Source of the DNA: Anaerolineae bacterium
GTDB lineage: Bacteria > Chloroflexota > Anaerolineae > Anaerolineales > Villigracilaceae
Assembly (NCBI GenBank): GCA_003484265.1
Contig: DNDO01000206.1
Coordinates: 1-12,180 of the forward strand
DNA: 12,180 nt
Direction: 5' to 3'
The translations under genes and the position numbers were made by a program. Under the pieces are notes generated by a model, which was given only the letters and a program-made list of their open reading frames with translations, was not told where the DNA came from and searched no databases. Every line of letters starts with the position of its first letter. The first letter of the stretch is position 1. This document shows, piece by piece, positions 1-7,928 of the stretch.

Positions 1-711
1 AGCGGGAGCAAAATTCTTGTCGGATTTCAATTCCGCTATCATCCCACGCTCAATAAGGCGCGTGAGCTAATTCAGGCAAACACCATTGGTCAAGTGTTAA
101 CTGTCCATGCGCATTGGGGTGAGTATCTCCCGCAGTGGCATCCCTGGGAGGATTATCGCGCGAGCTATGCGGCGCGCGCCGATCTGGGCGGCGGCGTTAT
201 TCGCACGCTCACGCATCCGCTTGATTATCTGCGCTATCTCATCGGCGAAGTCGAATCGCTGTGGTCGTTCAATGGGCATGTTTCGCCCCTCGAACTCGAT
301 GTTGAAGATGTTGCAGAGATCGGGCTCAAATTCTCGAACGGAGCCATTGGCGGCGTGCATCTCAACTACGTGCAAAGGCATCCGCGCCATACCCTGGAGA
401 TCGTTGGGACTCAAGGCACGCTTCGCTGGGACAACGCGGATGGAATTCTCCACATCTGCAAATTCTCTGCGCCCTTCGGCTCATACTCCGACCATCCGCC
501 TGCTCCCGATATCGAAACATTTTCACCGCCCGAAGGCTTCGAGCGGAACCAACTCTTCGTGAGTCAAACGCGGCACTTTGTTGAAATAACCAAAGGTGAG
601 TCGGAACCGGTTTGCACCTTGGAAGATGGCATCATGGCGTTGCATCTTTCTTTGGCAGCTGTAAAGTCCGGTTTTACCGGACGGTCTGTTATGCTTCCTG
701 ATACTCAATGA
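1..711 (+). CDS. Gfo/Idh/MocA family sugar oxidoreductase, C-terminal part (5' end outside window)
   Basis: The reading frame is open from the first base, so 236 codons of a longer gene (family usually 320-400 residues) are visible. Missing are the N-terminal Rossmann fold and the catalytic lysine region. The visible part begins where the two domains join, at GFQFRYHP, and continues through the C-terminal substrate domain. It carries the family pattern YLPQWHPWEDYR (window codons 42-53), the GGGV turn (63-66), then H72 and D75 in THPLDYL, and the strand pattern ending GTQGTLRWD. Such enzymes oxidise or reduce sugars or sugar nucleotides with NAD(P) and are common in surface-glycan and nonulosonate loci. 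The substrate cannot be read from the sequence. A GTG at 94 is only an internal codon, because homology runs upstream of it. The stop overlaps the next start (ATGA at 708-711), which implies translational coupling. Confidence 0.88.
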   Translation, partial: SGSKILVGFQFRYHPTLNKARELIQANTIGQVLTVHAHWGEYLPQWHPWEDYRASYAARADLGGGVIRTLTHPLDYLRYLIGEVESLWSFNGHVSPLELDVEDVAEIGLKFSNGAIGGVHLNYVQRHPRHTLEIVGTQGTLRWDNADGILHICKFSAPFGSYSDHPPAPDIETFSPPEGFERNQLFVSQTRHFVEITKGESEPVCTLEDGIMALHLSLAAVKSGFTGRSVMLPDTQ

Positions 712-1688
712 AAACATCGCCTTCTGATTTTCGCAAATATAATATCGCGGTTGTCATACCATGCTACCGCGTCGAGCGGGAGATAGGTTCGGTCATTAAG
801 AATCTGCCTCGTTACGTCCGGCATATCATTGTTGTGGATGATGCTTCGCCCGATGGCACTGCAGAGCTTGTAACCAAAGAAGTCAAAAGAGACCCCCGCG
901 TAATTTTGCTGAAACATAAAAAAAACATGGGAGTTGGCGGAGCCATGATTACCGGTTATCAACATGCACTTGAACTTGACGCGCAGATAGTTGTCAAGAT
1001 TGATGGCGACGGTCAGATGGATACAACATATTTAGCCGATCTGCTGACTCCCCTTATCCAGGGCGAGGCAGATTATGCAAAGGGGAACCGTTTCAGGGAT
1101 TTTCAGGCACTGCAGAAGATGCCGTTCGTCCGGCGTGTAGGAAACTTGGGTTTGGGCTTTTTATCGAAAGCCGCCATCGGGTATTGGAATCTTTTTGACC
1201 CGACAAATGGATATGTTGCAATCAACGCGCGAGTCCTTGCACAACTGCCTCTCGATAAGTTAGATCGTTCCTACTTTTTTGAAACATCGATGCTTTCTCA
1301 TTTGTATCTGCTTGGCGCAGTGGTCAGGGACATCCCCATGCCTGCTCGTTATTTGGGGGAGCGATCCAATCTGTCGATCCGAAAGACGTTGCTGGAGTTC
1401 CCATTGAAATTAACAAGAACCTTTTTTCGCCGTATTGTTCTCAAATATTTTATTTATGAGTTCTCAATGGCATCCATTTATACCCTTGCAGGTATCCCTC
1501 TTTTTCTGTTCGGTATAATCTTTGGAATCGTCAAATGGATCGATTACGCCTCGCGCAATGTTCCCGCTCCCACCGGGACGGTAATGCTGCCCACACTTTC
1601 GGTGCTGGTCGGGATCCAATTCCTTATCGCGGCAATCGAGATCGACTTGCGTTCCACGCCGCGTGAACCTTTGTCTCCTCCCTTTTAA
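708..1688 (+). CDS. Family 2 glycosyltransferase with C-terminal membrane segments (dolichyl/polyprenyl-phosphate sugar synthase-like)
   Basis: This is a GT-A fold glycosyltransferase that probably moves a sugar from a nucleotide donor to a polyprenyl phosphate or a growing glycan at the cytoplasmic face. The 326-residue protein opens with VVIPCY (15-20), then VVDDASPDGT (42-51), which binds the nucleotide, then DGDGQMD (99-105), which contains the metal-binding DxD. The region near 195-225 (FFETSMLSHL and after) matches the acceptor-side part of DPM1-like enzymes. Two hydrophobic segments follow, at about 250-280 and 291-312, as in DPM1/GtrB-type proteins anchored in the membrane. No Shine-Dalgarno precedes the ATG at 708. 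The start sits in an ATGA overlap with the oxidoreductase gene, so translation is probably coupled. Donor and acceptor are unknown. The lipid-linked sugar could feed the GT-C enzymes nearby, but that is inference. Confidence 0.9.
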   Translation: MKTSPSDFRKYNIAVVIPCYRVEREIGSVIKNLPRYVRHIIVVDDASPDGTAELVTKEVKRDPRVILLKHKKNMGVGGAMITGYQHALELDAQIVVKIDGDGQMDTTYLADLLTPLIQGEADYAKGNRFRDFQALQKMPFVRRVGNLGLGFLSKAAIGYWNLFDPTNGYVAINARVLAQLPLDKLDRSYFFETSMLSHLYLLGAVVRDIPMPARYLGERSNLSIRKTLLEFPLKLTRTFFRRIVLKYFIYEFSMASIYTLAGIPLFLFGIIFGIVKWIDYASRNVPAPTGTVMLPTLSVLVGIQFLIAAIEIDLRSTPREPLSPPF

Positions 1689-1698
1689 ATGTCCAAAT

Positions 1699-3567
1699 TC
1701 AAGGGGTGTCTAACGCACGATCAGCATCCCACCCTGCAATACAGCCAGTTTGAAAGATCATATCCTGACCGAGCGCCTGATCGTTCTCGAAGAGTTTTCC
1801 GGCTGGGTATTCCGGACGTAATGAATAAGCGATTCTTGGACCGCTTTCTTCATCGCTTTGGATAGTGAGGAGATAGAATTTTCCGCTTGATGCCCAATCT
1901 GGCTGGAATGCTAGAGAAAACCATGCTTTTGCCGGTAAATTGGAGTTGTAAATATTCTCGTTCACAATCATGTGGTCATTATTGACATCTTTCAGAACGA
2001 CCGATGTTATCCCGTTTGGGTTTGACCCTGTTGCATCCAGCCAAATGCGGAGTTCAGACATGCCGTTGCATTCGGGGATGATCTCCTGGCTTAGAGTCAA
2101 TTCCGGGGAAACGGGGGAAGAATATACTTCATTGGGAGCCCAGTTCTTGTAGTTCGGTTGATAACATAAACCCGGTTGATAATATTGGGAGCCGCAAGGC
2201 ACATGATACGAAAGATACATCCCTGCAGTGTACAGAGCAAGGCTTGTTATGCCAAAAATGACGGGAAGATGAACCGGGATGCGTATCCGCTTGAGGGAGG
2301 GGATGCAGGCGAAGGCTAGGAAGAGAAGCGGCATGACCGTCATAAAATAACGACCTTGAACACCCTCGACGACTTCGCTTCCCACAGGTGTGAAGGATAT
2401 ATAGAGCGATAAGACCGTTATTAAGTACGTTATGACAAAGACAATTCCCATTACCATGCGAGTTCGTTTTTCGATACCAACATTTTTTTCATTTAAGAAT
2501 ATTGCGGCGAGAAGACCTGCCGAATATAAGGAATACGTCCAAATTGGGACAGGCCAATAGGCAAAACCGTATATGGCGATCCAATCAAGCAGGCGGTTGA
2601 AGCCATTTGCCCAGATGTCGTTTACAAGTATGGCTGAGAATTGGAGTGGGTTTGCTAGGATAAATGAAAGTTGACCGATCGGGTCGGCTCTTTCCACTGC
2701 GGTGGATAACCTGGAGTATGCGATCAAGTTCCACCCTGCCACTTCCAACAGAAAGAGAACTCCTGATGAGATTAGCAATGTAAGATAACCGCTTCGCATT
2801 TTGAATTGCGAAGGTTTGAGAAGTAAGAACGGAAGGATCGCCAGCGGGACGATATTAAGCTTCCCCCAAAAAAGGATTAGAAATAGAGCGGCGAAAGAAA
2901 TCCATTCCTTCCAATGTATTTCTTTTCTGAATGCAAGGGCAAGTGTGCCTGCTATGAATATAAACGCGAGTCCGTTGGATATGGCATCGGCGCTGACCGT
3001 GGATGCCTGTAGTATCGCAACCGGGGACGCTGCAAGGATCGCGAGAATCCATTTGCCGAAAGGAATGATGCGGACCGACAACCACGCGAGTATTAAATAA
3101 AATAGCAACCCGGCGATACGAATGGCATAAAACACCGTCAATGCAGGGAGTTGCAGACTCCGCCCCAGATAACGCATGACCATTGCCTGCGGGAAGAGGA
3201 GCGGTGGAGAATATACAGAGCGCGTCTCAACATCCCCGTAGATATAGTCAAGTGAGTCGAGAGAAAGTCCTCCGTATTTTTCCCAGAAGTCAGCTTCCAC
3301 TGCACGTACGATGAACGGTCTTCGATAAGACATTTCCCAATACACTGCGGGGAAAGGAAATTCGTTGCCCAGATTGTCGTTTGGGAGAAACGTCAGCGAT
3401 GACATTTCCCAGACGCGAATGAGATGTGTTTCCTCATCATACCCGCCGCCAACCGGCAACAAAAAACATACACCTAGTCCGAAAACAACCAACACAACAA
3501 TGAGATAGATCTCCGGCTTGCTGATGGAGGAAAGAAAATCTTTTGTTCTTTGACCAAAACCTGTCAT
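1699..3567 (-). CDS. DUF2142-family polytopic membrane protein, likely GT-C type glycosyltransferase, with extracytoplasmic C-terminal domain
   Basis: I recognise the DUF2142 family from several points: one membrane segment (about 20-38), then the acidic GGYDEETHLIR (41-51) in the first outer loop, ASTVSADAISNG (188-199), and VQGRYF (403-408) before the last helices. About ten further hydrophobic segments lie between 140 and 450. The acidic first loop is what GT-C enzymes use for catalysis and metal or lipid-phosphate donor binding, so a role in moving a lipid-linked sugar outside the membrane is likely but unproven. Residues about 455-622 form a soluble, beta-rich tail with cysteines at 458, 468, 500 and 609. 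The ATG at 3565-3567 is preceded only by a weak AGG-containing leader. The gene is convergent with the GT2 gene (10 bp between stops) and divergent from sat. Its product could extend the same glycan. Confidence 0.82.
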   Translation of the reverse strand: MTGFGQRTKDFLSSISKPEIYLIVVLVVFGLGVCFLLPVGGGYDEETHLIRVWEMSSLTFLPNDNLGNEFPFPAVYWEMSYRRPFIVRAVEADFWEKYGGLSLDSLDYIYGDVETRSVYSPPLLFPQAMVMRYLGRSLQLPALTVFYAIRIAGLLFYLILAWLSVRIIPFGKWILAILAASPVAILQASTVSADAISNGLAFIFIAGTLALAFRKEIHWKEWISFAALFLILFWGKLNIVPLAILPFLLLKPSQFKMRSGYLTLLISSGVLFLLEVAGWNLIAYSRLSTAVERADPIGQLSFILANPLQFSAILVNDIWANGFNRLLDWIAIYGFAYWPVPIWTYSLYSAGLLAAIFLNEKNVGIEKRTRMVMGIVFVITYLITVLSLYISFTPVGSEVVEGVQGRYFMTVMPLLFLAFACIPSLKRIRIPVHLPVIFGITSLALYTAGMYLSYHVPCGSQYYQPGLCYQPNYKNWAPNEVYSSPVSPELTLSQEIIPECNGMSELRIWLDATGSNPNGITSVVLKDVNNDHMIVNENIYNSNLPAKAWFSLAFQPDWASSGKFYLLTIQSDEESGPRIAYSLRPEYPAGKLFENDQALGQDMIFQTGCIAGWDADRALDTP

Positions 3568-3575
3568 ATTTCAAT

Positions 3576-3595
3576 TTTACCTATTATCCGGTAAA
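3576..3595. repeat. Short inverted repeat upstream of the DUF2142 gene
   Basis: TTTACC at 3576-3581 pairs with GGTAAA at 3590-3595 around an 8-nt loop, starting 9 bp from the - strand ATG. Read on the - strand the loop includes GATAAT, one base from a -10 box, but I see no fitting -35. It could be a protein-binding site. At 6 bp per arm, chance is a fair explanation. Confidence 0.25.
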
Positions 3596-3621
3596 CTGCA
3601 CGAGAAGTAGGTGAATGTGCA

Positions 3622-3655
3622 TTTGAAATTTCAAAATTCAGTGGGTGAATTTTGA
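3622..3655. promoter_or_regulatory. Overlapping palindromes in the sat/DUF2142 divergent promoter region (candidate operator)
   Basis: TTTGAAATTTCAAA at 3622-3635 is a perfect 14-bp palindrome. Overlapping it, TCAAAATTCA at 3631-3640 pairs perfectly with TGAATTTTGA at 3646-3655 around a GTGGG spacer. The second repeat ends 2 bp before the TATAAT box of the sat promoter, where a bound repressor would block polymerase. Its arms are AT-rich and no T-run follows, so a terminator is unlikely. No regulator is encoded in the window, so the ligand is unknown. Confidence 0.4.
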
Positions 3656-3657
3656 GT

Positions 3658-3663
3658 TATAAT
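3658..3663 (+). promoter_or_regulatory. Candidate -10 box of the sat-cysC promoter
   Basis: A perfect TATAAT lies 55 bp before the sat ATG in the intergenic region between divergent genes. No convincing -35 hexamer is found 16-18 bp upstream; the best hexamer there matches TTGACA at only two positions. A predicted transcript would start near 3670 and have a leader of about 50 nt. Confidence 0.45.
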
Positions 3664-3707
3664 ACCGCCTTGTGCTGAAACTTTTACAGAACTATTCTGT
3701 GCAACAT

Positions 3708-3713
3708 AAGGAG
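3708..3713 (+). promoter_or_regulatory. Strong ribosome binding site of sat-cysC
   Basis: AAGGAG lies 5 nt before the ATG at 3719 and fixes that start. It is one of only two clear Shine-Dalgarno sites in the window. Confidence 0.85.
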
Positions 3714-3718
3714 AAATA

Positions 3719-5446
3719 ATGTCAAAAGCCAAACTCATTGCCCCATACGGGGGAAAACTGGTGAACCTTGTCTTGGAGGGAAAAGAACGCGATGACCTTA
3801 TTGCCCGCGCATCAAAACTCCCATCTCTCAAGATCACCATGCGCAATCTTTGCGACCTTGAGCTGATCGCCACCGGCGGATTTTCGCCCCTGACCACATT
3901 CATGGGAAAAGCGGATTATGAGCGCGTCCTTCACGAAATGCGCCTCACAGACGGGACCCTCTTCCCGCTTCCCATCACGTTGACGGCTGATCCAAAAGAA
4001 TTGCCGACCGTCGGTGAAGATCTTGCTCTGCGCAACTCCAACTTTGACCTGATCGCTGTCATGACCCTCGATGAAGTTTTCCATTGGGACGCTGACACTG
4101 AAGCCGCGCTTGCCTATGGCACGACCGACCCGCGTCATCCGATGGTCTCTGAAATGGAACGCTGGGGCAAGGTCTGCATATCCGGCCCGTTGAAGGTTGT
4201 CAATCTGCCCAAGTATCATGATTTTGTAAATCTTCGATTTACGCCTGCACAGGTGCGCGGTATGCTCGAAGAAATGGGGCATTCCAACGTCGTCGCCTTC
4301 CAGACGCGCAATCCGTTGCATCGTATCCACGAGGAACTGACCAAGCGTGCCGCAGAAAAAGTAAAAGGTTCACTGCTTGTTCACCCTACCGTTGGCATGA
4401 CCAAACCCGGTGATGTGGACCACTATACCCGCGTCCGCACATATAAGGCATTGGTGGATAATCATTACGACAAGAAGAACACCATGCTCAGCCTGCTTCC
4501 GCTAGCCATGCGCATGTCGGGACCGAAGGAGGCGATCCTGCATGCCATCATTCGCCGCAATCACGGCGCGAACCACTTCATTGTCGGGCGCGATCATGCG
4601 GGGCCGGGAAATGATTCTTCGGGCAAGCCGTTCTACGGTCCGTATGATGCGCAGGAGTTGATGACCAAACATGAAAAAGAGATTGGCGTCAAAATGGTGC
4701 CGTTCGAAATGTTGGTTTATCTTCCCGATGAAGATCGTTATGTCGAAGAAAAAGACGTTCCTAAAGGCGCAAAGACTCTTAACATCTCCGGCACACAAGT
4801 CCGTGATGATTATCTTGCCAAGGGCAAACTTCTCCCTGAATGGTTCACACGCCCGGAGACGGCTGAAATCTTGCGCGAGATGTATCCGCCCAGGAACAAA
4901 CAGGGCTTTTGCATCTGGTTCACCGGCCTGAGCGGATCGGGCAAGAGCGCGACCACGCAGGTACTCACCTCCTTGATGCTCGAACGTGGACGTGAAATCA
5001 CGATCCTCGATGGCGACGTTGTCCGCACACATCTCTCGAAGGGACTCGGCTTCAGCAAGGAAGACCGCGACACGAACATTCTGCGCATTGGTTTCGTGGC
5101 TGGCGAGATCGTCCGCGCCGGTGGTGCGGTGATCTGCGCTGCGATCAGCCCCTATCGCTCGACCCGCAATGAAGCCCGCAAGATGGTTGGCGAAGACAGT
5201 TTCATCACTGTATTCATGGACACGCCCGTTGAAGTTTGTGAAGAGCGCGATGTGAAGGGCTTGTATGCCAAGGCACGTCAGGCTATGCAGGACGGCAAAC
5301 CAATGGGTTTCACTGGCGTGGATGATCCCTATGAGCCGCCTATCGATCCCGAGATCACGCTCAAGGGATTTGGTTCGACCCCTGAAGCGAACGCACAAAG
5401 CATTGTCAAATACCTCGAGGAACAGGGTTACCTGAACGGTAACTAA
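3719..5446 (+). CDS. sat/cysC: Bifunctional sulfate adenylyltransferase / adenylylsulfate kinase (PAPS synthetase)
   Basis: This cytosolic enzyme makes APS from ATP and sulfate, then phosphorylates it to PAPS. Residues 1-390 are ATP sulfurylase: IAPYGGKLV at 7-15, the active-site QTRNPLHRIHE at 195-205 with HxxH, and GRDHAGPG at 290-297. Residues 395-575 are APS kinase: P-loop GLSGSGKS at 403-410, DGD at 431-433, ISPYR at 476-480 with the phosphoenzyme serine equivalent S477, and DVKGLYAKAR at 511-520. At 575 residues it fits fused Sat-CysC enzymes of the Aquifex/bacterial type with sulfurylase first; animal PAPS synthetases have the reverse order. All key residues are present in both halves, so PAPS, not just APS, is the expected product. 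No CysH, CysI or CysN neighbour is seen, but a sulfotransferase lies in the same strand block. This suggests supply of PAPS for sulfation rather than cysteine synthesis, though a housekeeping role cannot be excluded. Confidence 0.97.
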   Translation: MSKAKLIAPYGGKLVNLVLEGKERDDLIARASKLPSLKITMRNLCDLELIATGGFSPLTTFMGKADYERVLHEMRLTDGTLFPLPITLTADPKELPTVGEDLALRNSNFDLIAVMTLDEVFHWDADTEAALAYGTTDPRHPMVSEMERWGKVCISGPLKVVNLPKYHDFVNLRFTPAQVRGMLEEMGHSNVVAFQTRNPLHRIHEELTKRAAEKVKGSLLVHPTVGMTKPGDVDHYTRVRTYKALVDNHYDKKNTMLSLLPLAMRMSGPKEAILHAIIRRNHGANHFIVGRDHAGPGNDSSGKPFYGPYDAQELMTKHEKEIGVKMVPFEMLVYLPDEDRYVEEKDVPKGAKTLNISGTQVRDDYLAKGKLLPEWFTRPETAEILREMYPPRNKQGFCIWFTGLSGSGKSATTQVLTSLMLERGREITILDGDVVRTHLSKGLGFSKEDRDTNILRIGFVAGEIVRAGGAVICAAISPYRSTRNEARKMVGEDSFITVFMDTPVEVCEERDVKGLYAKARQAMQDGKPMGFTGVDDPYEPPIDPEITLKGFGSTPEANAQSIVKYLEEQGYLNGN

Positions 5447-5461
5447 AACTCGGTAATAAAT

Positions 5462-5495
5462 TCAGCAGTACGTATCATATAATACGTACTGCTGA
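5462..5495. promoter_or_regulatory. 14-bp perfect inverted repeat with TATAAT in its centre, just before the GT-C gene
   Basis: TCAGCAGTACGTAT at 5462-5475 pairs perfectly with ATACGTACTGCTGA at 5482-5495 around a 6-nt loop. A TATAAT hexamer (5478-5483) spans the loop and the first bases of the right arm. The repeat ends 6 bp before the ATG at 5502. Operator over a -10 box is my preferred reading. A stem-loop ending the sat transcript is the alternative, but no T-run follows on either strand. No -35 box is evident at 16-18 bp. Confidence 0.55.
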
Positions 5496-5501
5496 TCTAT
5501 T

Positions 5502-7100
5502 ATGAATATTCGTATCCCGCCCCGTCTCGCATCTCTTGTAACCCTCCTCCTGCTCGCTGTTGCAGGGACATATCTCGTGCTCCAGGCGACTCCCGAAGGG
5601 TTGAGTCTGTCCGATGATTCGATCGCATATGTTGCCGGCGCTCGCAGTATGCTGGCAGGTGAAGGATACCGCGAAGCATGGCTTGCGAGCAATGAACCTG
5701 TGACTCACTTCCCTCCGGGTTTCTCGTCTGTATTGGCGTTCTTTGGCTTGTTTGGTCTCGATCCATTGCGCGGAACACGCCTGGTCAACGCGTTGTTGTT
5801 TGGGTTGAATACTGGCTTGCTGGGCATCATCGCATGGCGCATGACTCCCTCGTTGACAGCGGGACTCGTCCTTGCCGCGTTATTCGTTACCAGCGGCGAG
5901 ATGTTACAAGTACATACGTCGGCGATGAGCGAGCCGTTGTTCATCTTCCTTTCTTTGTGCGCTTTCTGGAATTTCGATCTGTATTTCGAACGTCCGCCGT
6001 CATCGGTAGGGAGAGGCATCATCGGTGAATGGTGGTGGCTGGCGGCTTGCGCGGCTTTCGCTGGGATGGCGTTCCTCACGCGCTATGCCGGGTTAGCACT
6101 TGTCGCGACATTTATTGTTGCGATCATTGTCCTCCGTTCCACCTGGCGTAAGCGTATAACGAGTATAGGGATATTCCTAGCCGGGTTCCTACCTTTTGCG
6201 CTAGGTTGGGCGCTACGCAACCGAATGCTTGCCGATAGTGCAACGAACCGTGTCCTGGCGTGGCATCCTATCACAGCTGAAAATTTTACAATCGGTGTGC
6301 GGGTATTTTCGGAATTTTTCATTCCGATAGAAACGTGGCGGCGGGAGATATTCAAACAAACCGGTATCGTCGAAGCGATGATCGTGATTGTCCTTGGCGC
6401 GGTGTTGGTGTGGACACTGTCCAAGGCGTGGAGATATATCTCGAAGCCGAGGCAGGCGGCGGCGTTGGAAAGAGGCGGAAAGGAGTCGCGCGAGGTTATA
6501 TCATTTACGACAGGCTTATACATATTTGCCTATCTCGCATCCATCGTCGCATCGATGACCATGTTCGACGCCGCGACAAAATTCAAGTTGAGGATCGTGT
6601 CGCCGGTATTTGTAGGTTTATTCATATTAGTAGTTGCGCTCGGTATTTGGATGCGGAAAAATTACCGCCCGTTCGTGGCGGTGATGATGATTCTTGTCCT
6701 CGGCTTGTCGGTTTATAAACAATCGAACACTTTCGCGCATTTGTCGAAGGGCGGGCTCGGGTATGCCTCGTTCCAATGGTACGATTCGGAGGCGATGGCG
6801 TACCTGCGCGACCTGCCCGATGACGTGAAGATTTACACCAACGAACCCGCCGCTGTTTACCTCTATGTTGGTCGCGGCGCAAATGTATTGCCCGACCGTT
6901 TCGACTCAGCCACCGCGCAGGAACGCCCAGGCTTCGATGAAGGCGTTATGAAAATGCAGGGCGAGATCCATAACGGACAGGCTGTCATGGCGCTGTTCGA
7001 CGGCGGAGATAACGTTGCCGAGGATATGGAAATATTAATAAACGGTTTGCATGTTGCCTTCAAAGGGCAGGGCGACTTGATTTACACGGCAGCACCATGA
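5502..7100 (+). CDS. GT-C membrane glycosyltransferase, GT39/ArnT-like (PMT_2 type)
   Basis: The 532-residue protein probably moves a sugar from a polyprenyl-phosphate donor to a lipid, glycan or protein on the outer face of the membrane. After an N-terminal membrane segment (about 9-27) comes LSDDSIAY (36-43), the acidic pair in the first outer loop used in catalysis. Then come FPPGF (70-74), SEPLFIFL (143-150) and LTRYAG (192-197), all typical of this family. I count about ten hydrophobic segments up to 403, a basic cytoplasmic loop at about 308-332, and a soluble C-terminal part from about 415. An in-frame stop at 5493-5495 rules out an upstream start, so ATG 5502 is the first possible. 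It has no Shine-Dalgarno and lies 6 bp after an inverted repeat. Its stop overlaps the SDR start (ATGA). Acceptor and donor are unknown. Confidence 0.88.
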   Translation: MNIRIPPRLASLVTLLLLAVAGTYLVLQATPEGLSLSDDSIAYVAGARSMLAGEGYREAWLASNEPVTHFPPGFSSVLAFFGLFGLDPLRGTRLVNALLFGLNTGLLGIIAWRMTPSLTAGLVLAALFVTSGEMLQVHTSAMSEPLFIFLSLCAFWNFDLYFERPPSSVGRGIIGEWWWLAACAAFAGMAFLTRYAGLALVATFIVAIIVLRSTWRKRITSIGIFLAGFLPFALGWALRNRMLADSATNRVLAWHPITAENFTIGVRVFSEFFIPIETWRREIFKQTGIVEAMIVIVLGAVLVWTLSKAWRYISKPRQAAALERGGKESREVISFTTGLYIFAYLASIVASMTMFDAATKFKLRIVSPVFVGLFILVVALGIWMRKNYRPFVAVMMILVLGLSVYKQSNTFAHLSKGGLGYASFQWYDSEAMAYLRDLPDDVKIYTNEPAAVYLYVGRGANVLPDRFDSATAQERPGFDEGVMKMQGEIHNGQAVMALFDGGDNVAEDMEILINGLHVAFKGQGDLIYTAAP

Positions 7101-7924
7101 GCATACAAGATAAATTCGTTCTAAGCGGACGCGTTGCAATTGTCACCGGTGGAGTGGGATTGCTCGGCGCGGAGTTTTGCAAAACATTAGCCGAGGCGGG
7201 CGCAGCGGTTGCCGTTGTGGATTTGAACGCATCAGCTTCTCAAGGGACAGCTGATGCGCTTACGAAAAGCGGATACAAAGCCCTGGCTGTTTCCGCCGAC
7301 ATCACAGATCCCGAGTCTGTCAACGCGATGGTTGAAAAAGTGGTTTCTGAATATGGGCGGATCGATATCCTCGTCAACAGCGCGGCGTTAGATCCCAAGT
7401 TCGATCCTGATGCCGCAAAAAAAGGTATCGCTCCCGGCGCCTTCGAAGATTATCCGTTGGATGATTGGAACGCAGCGTTGAATGTCAATTTGACAGGTAC
7501 GTTCCTGGTCTCACAGGCTTGTGTCAAGCAGATGATCGCGCAAGGTAAAAAGGGAAGCATTATCAATATCTGCTCCACGTACGGGCTCAACGGACCCGAC
7601 CAGAGTATTTACATCAAAGACGGCGAACGCGTGGCGTATAAGCCAGTCTATTACACAGTGACAAAAGCTGGTGTGATGGGCTTCACCAAGTATCTCGCCG
7701 CTTATTACTCTGGGACAGAGATCCGCGTCAACGCTTTGACGCCCGGCGGCGTGTTCAACAATCATGATGAGTATTTCGTAAAGAACTACTCTGCAAAGAC
7801 CATCCTCGGCCGTATGGCTAACAAGGATGAAATGAACGGCGCGTTATTGTTTCTCGCATCTGATGCGTCATCTTATATGACGGGCAATAACGTTGTTGTA
7901 GACGGCGGCTGGACGGCATGGTGA
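7097..7924 (+). CDS. Short-chain dehydrogenase/reductase, PtmA-like, in nonulosonate operon
   Basis: This is a classical SDR of 275 residues. Visible are the dinucleotide-binding TGGVGLLG (17-24), D42 after the second strand (favouring NAD over NADP), VNSAA (93-97, for the usual NNAG), catalytic S160 in NICSTYG, and Y186-x3-K190 in YYTVTK, with the C-terminal VVDGGW (267-272). The glycine motif departs from TGxxxGxG by having leucine at the third glycine. I associate this TGGxGLLG form with SDRs beside cytidylyltransferase genes, such as PtmA beside PtmB in Campylobacter flagellin glycosylation, where PtmA is linked to legionaminic acid precursor supply. The start overlaps the GT-C stop by 4 bp and the next gene begins 4 bp after the stop, so it belongs to the operon. 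It likely oxidises or reduces a sugar precursor. The exact substrate cannot be told. Confidence 0.9.
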   Translation: MSIQDKFVLSGRVAIVTGGVGLLGAEFCKTLAEAGAAVAVVDLNASASQGTADALTKSGYKALAVSADITDPESVNAMVEKVVSEYGRIDILVNSAALDPKFDPDAAKKGIAPGAFEDYPLDDWNAALNVNLTGTFLVSQACVKQMIAQGKKGSIINICSTYGLNGPDQSIYIKDGERVAYKPVYYTVTKAGVMGFTKYLAAYYSGTEIRVNALTPGGVFNNHDEYFVKNYSAKTILGRMANKDEMNGALLFLASDASSYMTGNNVVVDGGWTAW

Positions 7925-7928
7925 TTCA

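Noticed and set aside
94..711. Complete small gene starting at GTG 94
   Set aside because: The same frame is open to base 1 and its upstream codons (GFQFRYHP) match the Gfo/Idh/MocA family, so this is the tail of a larger gene.
4502..5398. Long 298-codon open frame on the - strand inside sat-cysC
   Set aside because: It lies wholly opposite a gene with all motifs of two enzyme families. Its translation has no recognisable domain, and long antisense frames are usual in codon-biased genes.
5427..5443. GTTACC/GGTAAC 6-bp inverted repeat at the end of sat-cysC
   Set aside because: It is short, lies inside the last codons and is not followed by a T-run, so it does not qualify as a terminator.
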